Source: Leptospira sp. WS39.C2 (lineage in GTDB: Bacteria; Spirochaetota; Leptospiria; Leptospirales; Leptospiraceae). From it: a stretch of DNA of 64,000 bases. Positions within the stretch are counted from its first letter, which is position 1, and every line of letters begins with the position of its first letter. Positions 58,679 through 64,000 of the stretch are shown piece by piece. Location of the stretch: contig NZ_CP162142.1 of the NCBI RefSeq assembly GCF_040833965.1, forward strand, positions 3,656,065-3,720,064, in the 5' to 3' direction. Under the pieces are notes generated by a model. That model ran no database searches. It was given only the letters and a program-made list of their open reading frames with translations, and was not told where the DNA came from. Both the position numbers and the translations under genes were made by a program.

Positions 58679-59404
58679 ATGTTTCGAACGTTTATTTTTT
58701 TCATCATCCTTTCGTTTCCTATACTAGGTTACACTCCAGGCAAATGGTCCCATAAAGATGCATATCTTTTCAAAAAAGTAAAAAAGGTTCCGAACAAAGA
58801 GATCGTTCGTAATGCAGAAGGTCAGGTGATTTATGTTGCAGAGTATGAATATAACTCTGACGGAAAGTTGATTGCGGAAACTTATTCAGACAAAGAAGGG
58901 AAGGGTGACGGCAAAACAACATTCCGTTACACTGATGGTTTGTTAACAAGCGAAGAGGTGTATGATAATGGTGGTCACCTAGTCGAACGTAAAGATTTCC
59001 AATTCAAAGGTCGCGCCCTAAAAAAAATGAATGTAAAAGACAGCGAAGGTAAACTTGTGATGGTTTACTCCATTGAAAGTGACGGTGAAGGAAATGTTTT
59101 CGCTGCGGAAGGTAAAAATTTAGAAACCAAAGACAATGAATCCTTTCGTTTCCAAATCGATCCCAAAAGACCTAATGTTCAAATCCAATATTTGACAGAT
59201 GATAAAAAGAAGGAACTGGGCGAGATCCACTTTAAGTTTGATGCGAAAGGAAACTTAGTCGAAAGAGAATTTTTCCAAGGTGAAAATCGCCGGGTTCACA
59301 AATTGAAATACAAATCGGATGGAAGTTTAGAGTCTCACTCGTTTCACGTGAAACAAGGGGACAACTGGATTCTAGAAAAAACCCACGTCCTAGTTTACGA
59401 CTGA
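58679..59404 (+). CDS. Secreted protein with YwqK/MORN-like beta repeats
   Basis: A 241-residue protein from the ATG at 58679, chosen because GGAG lies eleven bases upstream and the product then starts with a signal peptide (MFRTFIFFIILSFPILG). The mature part is a series of ~20-residue beta-hairpin units such as VIYVAEYEYNSDGKLIAETYS and TTFRYTDGLLTSEEVYDNGG, ending LKYKSDGSLESHSF, like antitoxin YwqK or MORN-type repeats. Function unknown. It is divergent from rsmG by 58 bp. A second parS-like site lies in its 3' end. Confidence 0.68.
   Translation: MFRTFIFFIILSFPILGYTPGKWSHKDAYLFKKVKKVPNKEIVRNAEGQVIYVAEYEYNSDGKLIAETYSDKEGKGDGKTTFRYTDGLLTSEEVYDNGGHLVERKDFQFKGRALKKMNVKDSEGKLVMVYSIESDGEGNVFAAEGKNLETKDNESFRFQIDPKRPNVQIQYLTDDKKKELGEIHFKFDAKGNLVEREFFQGENRRVHKLKYKSDGSLESHSFHVKQGDNWILEKTHVLVYD
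59340..59355. promoter_or_regulatory. parS-like site (15 of 16)
   Basis: CGTTTCACGTGAAACA matches the parS consensus at all but the first base. It lies inside the repeat-protein gene, about 960 bp from the perfect site. Confidence 0.85.
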
Positions 59405-59430
59405 GTTTTGAAGTAACATTGTGATGTAAT

Positions 59431-59463
59431 TTCGTTGGCGCGCTAGAATGTTTTGCCAACGAA
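59431..59463. repeat. Inverted repeat TTCGTTGGC...GCCAACGAA
   Basis: A perfect 9-bp stem (59431-59439 with 59455-59463) around a 15-base loop, 26 bp after the repeat-protein stop. It is not followed by a T-run; it may be a weak terminator or a protein-binding dyad. Confidence 0.5.
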
Positions 59464-59787
59464 AGTCATTCGAAACTAAACTGTTCATTCCTTTCTAACG
59501 AAGCAGTTTTAAAAACAGTTCCTCTCTCGTTGTCCCGTCTATCACCTTGCTTTTATCTTCAAACAATTCATTTTAAAAATATAAAACCAGATTCCTTACC
59601 ATCTGAACCAATCAACTGAGAATCACTGTTAAATTGACTTCTGGAATCATCAGTTCTCTTTGGATGCACATCGAAAAAGGAAAGGCTAGGTTCTTCAAAA
59701 TCTTAAAACAAATCTGGATCCCCTTCGATCAACACTGCTCTTGAAGATTTCGTTTTCTGAAAACTCTAGTGAGTCCCTTTAGGCATA

Positions 59788-59819
59788 AAAAAACCAAGAA
59801 GGGAAACCTCCTTGGTTTA
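59788..59819 (-). terminator. Rho-independent terminator of mnmG
   Basis: On the minus strand AAACCAAG, one mismatch, AGG, a short TTTC loop, CCT and CTTGGTTT form a tight hairpin, followed by T7 (the A7 at 59788-59794 on the plus strand). This is a textbook terminator 58 bp after the mnmG stop. Confidence 0.85.
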
Positions 59820-59876
59820 CAATCTACAATCCTTTTGCAAAGGAAGATTGGCTTTGGAGATACAATGATCTCTTTA

Positions 59877-61751
59877 TTATCTTCGATCTACTAAATGATA
59901 TAGAAGTAGATCCACATCTGATGGATCTACACCTGAAATGTGAAGTGCCGTTTCTAAATTGAGCGGTCGGTGTTTTTCTAACTTCACAATCGCTTCTGTT
60001 TTCAAACCTTTCACACTGGCATAATCAAAGTCGGTTGGAATTTGAAAGTTCAAAAACTTCTTACGGTATTCGATCGTTTCGAGTTCTCGTTTTAAATACC
60101 CTTCGTACTTCACTTCCATTTCCAACACAGCCTTTTCATCTTCATCCAAAATGGAAAGCTCAGAGACAATTGGTTCGATGTCTTTGATTTTAATGTCGGA
60201 ACGTTTCAAAAAGGAAGCAAGCGAATGGCCAAATTTGTAATTAGTAATCTGTTTTTCTTCTAAAAGTTTTGTCAGATCCTCAGATGGTTTCATCGCCGAA
60301 ACAAAGAGATGAGATTTGATCTTTTCAATCCTTGCATAACGATCCTTCATATCTTTGTATAATGATTCTTCTACAAGACCCATCTCATAACCATACTGCA
60401 TAAGCCTTTGGTCTGCGTTGTCTTGTCTGAGAAGAAGACGATACTCAGCACGACTTGTAAACATTCGATACGGATCTTCTACACCTTTGTAAACAAGATC
60501 ATCCACAAGTACTCCGATGTAAGACTCACTCCGTTTGAAAAGAATTGGTTCTTCTTTTCGCACAGAACGAATCACATTATAAGCAGCAACAAGACCTTGC
60601 GCTGCCGCTTCTTCATACCCAGTGGTTCCATTGATCTGTCCTGCATGGTAAAGACCCTTTACCTTTTTTGTTTCGAGAGTTGGATTAAGTTCCGTTGGAT
60701 CCACATAATCATACTCGATAGCATAACCAGGTCGCATGAGTTCTACTTCTTCCAAACCTTTGATGCTTCGTAGAAACTTCCATTGCACTTCTTCCGGTAA
60801 ACTTGTGGAGACACCATTGAGATACATCTCGTTTGTTTCGTAACCTTCCGGTTCGATAAAAATTTGGTGACGGTCTCTCTCTGCAAAACGAACAACCTTA
60901 TCTTCAATGGACGGACAATATCTTGGACCTATACTTTTGATCTGTCCAGAATACATAGGAGAGTATTCTAAGTTTTGTTTGATCAGTTCATGAGTGGTGT
61001 CGTTTGTGTAAGTGATGTAACAAGGAATTTGTCTGCGATCAATTTTCTTTGTGGAGAAAGAAAAAGGACGCGGGTTTTCATCACCGTCTTGGATTTCGAG
61101 TCCATCAAAGTTGATGGAGTTTTTATGAACACGAGCAGGGGTTCCTGTTTTCAAACGACCAAGGCGCAATTCAAAACGAGCGAGTGTATGCGATAAACCT
61201 TTTGTGGTTGGTTCCCCAATCCTACCTGATTCTTTTTGGTAGGTTCCAATATGAATCACACTCGATAAAAATGTTCCCGTAGTTAAGATCACATGGTTTG
61301 TATAAAACGTAAACCCACGACCAGTGATGACACCAGTCACTTGGTTTCCTTCCACAATCAAATCTTCTACTGTATCTTGTCTGATGGAGAGATGCTGTAA
61401 TTTTTCCAACTGGTGTTTCACCATCAGTTGGTATTGTTTTTTCTCGGCTTGTGCACGAGGGGCCCAAACAGAAGGACCTTTGGATGTGTTTAACATTTTG
61501 AATTGGATCCCTGTTTGGTCGATCACTCGACCCATAAGACCACCAAGGGCATCCACTTCCCGAACCATATGTCCTTTTGCAATTCCACCAATCGCTGGGT
61601 TGCAACTCATCTGCCCAATCGTATCTAAGTTCATCGTGATGAGTAATGTTTTGAGACCTGCTTTGGCAGAAATATACGCGGCTTCGGTTCCAGCATGACC
61701 TGCGCCTACAACGATACAATCAAATTGGTTAGGATAAAAGGAAGGATTCAT
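59877..61751 (-). CDS. mnmG: tRNA uridine 5-carboxymethylaminomethyl modification enzyme MnmG (GidA)
   Basis: With MnmE this FAD enzyme modifies U34 of tRNAs reading NNA/NNG codons. The protein from the ATG at 61751 has 624 residues, the usual length, and begins just before the dinucleotide-binding [19 protein letters not shown]. Further family elements: [60 protein letters not shown], and [15 protein letters not shown]. The open frame continues upstream to 61874, but that extension is not part of the family. Divergent from ilvE by 168 bp. Confidence 0.96.
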   Translation of the reverse strand: MNPSFYPNQFDCIVVGAGHAGTEAAYISAKAGLKTLLITMNLDTIGQMSCNPAIGGIAKGHMVREVDALGGLMGRVIDQTGIQFKMLNTSKGPSVWAPRAQAEKKQYQLMVKHQLEKLQHLSIRQDTVEDLIVEGNQVTGVITGRGFTFYTNHVILTTGTFLSSVIHIGTYQKESGRIGEPTTKGLSHTLARFELRLGRLKTGTPARVHKNSINFDGLEIQDGDENPRPFSFSTKKIDRRQIPCYITYTNDTTHELIKQNLEYSPMYSGQIKSIGPRYCPSIEDKVVRFAERDRHQIFIEPEGYETNEMYLNGVSTSLPEEVQWKFLRSIKGLEEVELMRPGYAIEYDYVDPTELNPTLETKKVKGLYHAGQINGTTGYEEAAAQGLVAAYNVIRSVRKEEPILFKRSESYIGVLVDDLVYKGVEDPYRMFTSRAEYRLLLRQDNADQRLMQYGYEMGLVEESLYKDMKDRYARIEKIKSHLFVSAMKPSEDLTKLLEEKQITNYKFGHSLASFLKRSDIKIKDIEPIVSELSILDEDEKAVLEMEVKYEGYLKRELETIEYRKKFLNFQIPTDFDYASVKGLKTEAIVKLEKHRPLNLETALHISGVDPSDVDLLLYHLVDRR

Positions 61752-61919
61752 ATTATGTCTTCTTAGTGTAACGATTCTTATGTCTTGTGAAAAATAAGGA
61801 GAGTTAAGACCACTCTCTAGAACGATATCAAAATCATCGGCGTATGCTTCGAGAGAAAAAAAGATAAAATTCATTTTCTAAATTTGAAACTCCAGAAGAT
61901 TGGAAGGATAGGAATCTCA

Positions 61920-62843
61920 ATGGCTCAGAATTCATTTCCATATACATACTTTGAAGGCAAAATTGTTCCATCAGAAGACGCGAAAGTCAGTGTCCAAACC
62001 CATGCACTCCAATATGGCACAGGTGTCTTTGGAGGGATCCGAGGTTATTACAATGAAGCTAAAAAGAATCTGTATGTGTTTCGTTTGCCGGAACATTGCA
62101 AACGACTTGTGAACTCTACAAAGATCATGCAACTTCAAATTAAAATAACACCTGAAGAAATCCAATCCATCATCTTGGAGCTACTCAGAAAAAATGAAGC
62201 CAAACAAAATGTTTACTTAAGACCTTTCATTTATACATCAGCCTTACAATTATCACCACGTTTCCATGATGTGAAAGCAGACATCACTGTGTATGCATTG
62301 AAACTCGACGACTACCTCGATACACAAAATGGACTTACAACTATGGTGTCATCTTGGCAACGTTTCTCAGACAACCAAATCCCAACTTTATCTAAAGTAA
62401 GTGGTGGGTATGTAAACTCTGCGTTAGCTAAATCAGAAGCAGTTCAAAATGGAATGGATGAAGCAATCTTTCTTGATGCAAGAGGATTTGTATCAGAGGG
62501 TTCTGCTGAAAATTTATTCATCGTTCGTGATGGAGTGATCCACACTCCAACCATTCCTTCTTCCATTCTTGAAGGGATCACACGACGAAGTATCATTCAA
62601 ATCGCAAAAGATTTGGGATACCAAGTTGTAGAACGAGACATTGCACGATCAGAACTTTATATCTCAGATGAATTGTTTTTTTCAGGAACCGGTGTGCAAG
62701 TGGCATGGGTGAAAGAAGTTGACAGACGTGTGATTGGAAATGGAAACATAGGACCGATAACAAAAAAAATCCAATCTATCTTTTTCGAAACTGTACGTGG
62801 TGAAGAAACTAAGTACATGAATTGGCTCACTCCGGTATATTAA
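61920..62843 (+). CDS. ilvE: Branched-chain amino-acid aminotransferase
   Basis: A PLP enzyme for the last step of Ile, Leu and Val synthesis. 307 residues from the ATG at 61920, which has GGAAGGATAGGAA upstream. Family elements: VQTHALQYGTGVFGGIRGYY, LRPFIYTSALQL, the PLP-Lys in SKVSGGYVNSALAKSEA, DEAIFLDARGFVSEGSAENLF, and LEGITRRSIIQIA. The ending GNIGPITKKIQ is typical. It is followed after 6 bp by holB. An earlier TTG at 61884 is unlikely. Confidence 0.94.
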   Translation: MAQNSFPYTYFEGKIVPSEDAKVSVQTHALQYGTGVFGGIRGYYNEAKKNLYVFRLPEHCKRLVNSTKIMQLQIKITPEEIQSIILELLRKNEAKQNVYLRPFIYTSALQLSPRFHDVKADITVYALKLDDYLDTQNGLTTMVSSWQRFSDNQIPTLSKVSGGYVNSALAKSEAVQNGMDEAIFLDARGFVSEGSAENLFIVRDGVIHTPTIPSSILEGITRRSIIQIAKDLGYQVVERDIARSELYISDELFFSGTGVQVAWVKEVDRRVIGNGNIGPITKKIQSIFFETVRGEETKYMNWLTPVY

Positions 62844-62849
62844 AACAAA

Positions 62850-63782
62850 ATGGCTGATACTTCTTTTTCATTCGAACAAGTGTCAGGCCAAGATGTAGCA
62901 CTGACCTACTTAAATTCATTTTTAAAAGACCGATCTAAAATTCCTGGTTCACTGATTTTTCATGGACCTGATGGAGTGGGGAAGTGGCTTGCAGCAGAAC
63001 GATTTGCGAGACAAATTTTATGTCTGGAAGGAACTTCTTGTGGTGTATGTGATTCTTGCCGCCAGTTTATGAAAGGAGTCCACCCAGATTTCATCCAATT
63101 CCCACGACGGAAAAACATTGCAATTGGAAAAGAAAAAGATCCTGAAGAGTTCACGATTCGTTGGTTACTTTCTGCACGTATCCCTTTTAAACCACATACA
63201 TCTGATTATCGAATCGTTTTGTTTCCAGAAGCCAATCGTATCAATAATGAAGCGGAAACAACATTACTCAAAACCTTAGAAGAACCTCCACCACATACAA
63301 AATTTATATTAATCGTAAATGACCTTCATAACCTAAAACAAACCATAGTTTCACGTTCGGTTTGTATTCCCTTTCAGTATTTAGCACAAGAAGAAATTAA
63401 AAAAATAAGAAGGGATCAAATTGCAGAAACAAAATTGTATTATGGTGGTTCCCTCAATCCTTTTGAAATTGCAGATGAGTTTTTAGAAGAGTGGCATGAG
63501 AATGTTAGAGAACATTGCCATGATTCTATTTTATTATTCAAATTAGAAAATTGGGTGAGAGACCAACTTGGTGAGTTTCGTTCCAATAAAGAAGGTCTCA
63601 CTGGACTTGATTTTTTAGAAATGATTTGTTTGTTACTCTTATATGAATACAGACAAAAAAACTTTGAAGCGAACGTAGGACGCATTGAAGCCATACTTGA
63701 TTTCAAAATGAAATTGCATTATGAAATTCCAGCCCTAGAATACGTTTTGTTATCACAACTTTTCTTACGTCTTGCTACTTAA
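62850..63782 (+). CDS. holB: DNA polymerase III delta-prime subunit (HolB-like)
   Basis: A clamp-loader component. 310 residues with the AAA+ layout: LIFHGPDGVGKWLAAERFARQ (the P-loop has Trp in place of the usual Ser/Thr), a four-Cys zinc site (CLEGTSCGVCDSC), [23 protein letters not shown], and SRSVCIPF (SRC element, here SRSVC). Delta-prime normally does not hydrolyse ATP, so the altered P-loop fits. It follows ilvE by 6 bp; dnaX is 18 kb away. Confidence 0.9.
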   Translation: MADTSFSFEQVSGQDVALTYLNSFLKDRSKIPGSLIFHGPDGVGKWLAAERFARQILCLEGTSCGVCDSCRQFMKGVHPDFIQFPRRKNIAIGKEKDPEEFTIRWLLSARIPFKPHTSDYRIVLFPEANRINNEAETTLLKTLEEPPPHTKFILIVNDLHNLKQTIVSRSVCIPFQYLAQEEIKKIRRDQIAETKLYYGGSLNPFEIADEFLEEWHENVREHCHDSILLFKLENWVRDQLGEFRSNKEGLTGLDFLEMICLLLLYEYRQKNFEANVGRIEAILDFKMKLHYEIPALEYVLLSQLFLRLAT

Positions 63783-64000
63783 TTTAATTTTATTTGATTC
63801 ATTGAATTTCCAATATATCGGAATAAAGAACACCTAACACAAATATTACGAACAATCACTGTCAAACCTATAAAGGGACATAATTATTTTATTCGGTTCG
63901 ACTATTTTTAACAGTTGGGAAGGTTTCTCGATTTTTCATTTGAATTCTACCTACTTGCTAAAAGTATAGTACCCGATTTCATATTTAGGGCGGGGAAGCT
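63783..64000. other. Gene-free end of window
   Basis: 218 bp of AT-rich sequence after holB. No coding frame, tRNA or clear terminator is visible; a gene may start just beyond the window. Confidence 0.4.

Larger units (their letters stand above)
59405..59876. other. 472-bp gene-free region beside the partition genes
   Basis: No coding frame is credible on either strand. It holds a 9-bp hairpin at 59431-59463 and a strong minus-strand terminator at 59788-59819. I looked for DnaA boxes (TTATCCACA and near variants) and AT-rich 13-mer-like repeats and saw none, so there is no direct sign of an origin. The remaining sequence is AT-rich with nothing else recognisable. Confidence 0.55.

Noticed and set aside
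59405..59876. Replication origin
   Set aside because: Neighbouring par and mnmG genes suggest the area, but no DnaA boxes or AT-rich repeat cluster could be seen.

Overview
The window is spirochaete chromosome, most probably Leptospira and probably from the saprophytic (L. biflexa-like) side of the genus. The evidence is a combination of features seen here: AT-rich DNA, many Cys-lipoproteins, several TRL-like lipoproteins, a plastid-type ferredoxin-NADP reductase, a bactofilin next to an M23-fold protein, FliG, and compact mixed-strand gene order. The genus call is inference from gene families, not from a database search. There is no phage, IS element, CRISPR array or rRNA operon.

Layout. 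1-6.5 kb: end of an unknown gene, an M1 aminopeptidase lipoprotein, two TRL-like lipoproteins, a glycerophosphodiesterase, an XRE-type regulator behind a strong terminator-like hairpin, and fliG. 6.7-13.6 kb: a TetR regulator with a GACCGGTC operator and a metallo-beta-lactamase-fold hydrolase, two unknown membrane proteins with overlapping divergent starts, an M23 peptidase, and a PAS-GGDEF-EAL protein. 13.9-17.9 kb: an envelope operon (lipoprotein, HmuY-like lipoprotein, TonB-dependent receptor, HExxH-bearing membrane protein) that looks like a haem-uptake unit. 17.9-25.2 kb: a DUF3015 protein, FNR, a PC4-like protein, a VWA-STAS fusion, QueE and a SNF2-family helicase. 25.3-29.6 kb: a symporter followed by a tightly packed run of envelope genes (SGNH-hydrolase lipoprotein, probable barrel, two TRL-like lipoproteins, a coiled-coil protein, an Ig-like lipoprotein).

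29.7-41.3 kb: membrane pyrophosphatase, TPR protein, acetyl-CoA synthetase, GTP cyclohydrolase I, a glycosyltransferase, a run of small metabolic genes (Bfd-like protein, WbuC-like cupin, two alpha/beta hydrolases, DUF2892 protein) and a RumA-type RNA methyltransferase. 41.4-45.6 kb: four tRNA genes (three Ser, one Arg-ACG) interleaved with a membrane protein and a TadA-like deaminase, then dnaX, ybaB, recR and a 5'-truncated gene remnant. 45.7-52.5 kb (minus strand): tatD, serS, then an OmpA-family protein with an unusual N-terminal 12-residue (36-bp) repeat, a solute-binding protein, an outer-membrane barrel and a small membrane protein. 52.6-56.2 kb: M23-fold protein, bactofilin, YaaR and an MsbA-like ABC exporter. 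56.2-63.8 kb: parB, parA and rsmG with a perfect parS site, mnmG, ilvE and holB. This last gene set is typical of chromosome-origin neighbourhoods, although no dnaA gene or DnaA-box cluster is visible.

The most interesting observations are the 36-bp/12-residue array fused to the OmpA-family gene; tRNA-Arg(ACG) abutting the gene for the enzyme family that edits its wobble base, while also supplying the stop codon of the gene before it; the HmuY/TonB-receptor/HExxH operon; the envelope operon with repeated TRL-like lipoproteins; and several family members with altered catalytic motifs (QueE, an alpha/beta hydrolase, an M23 protein).
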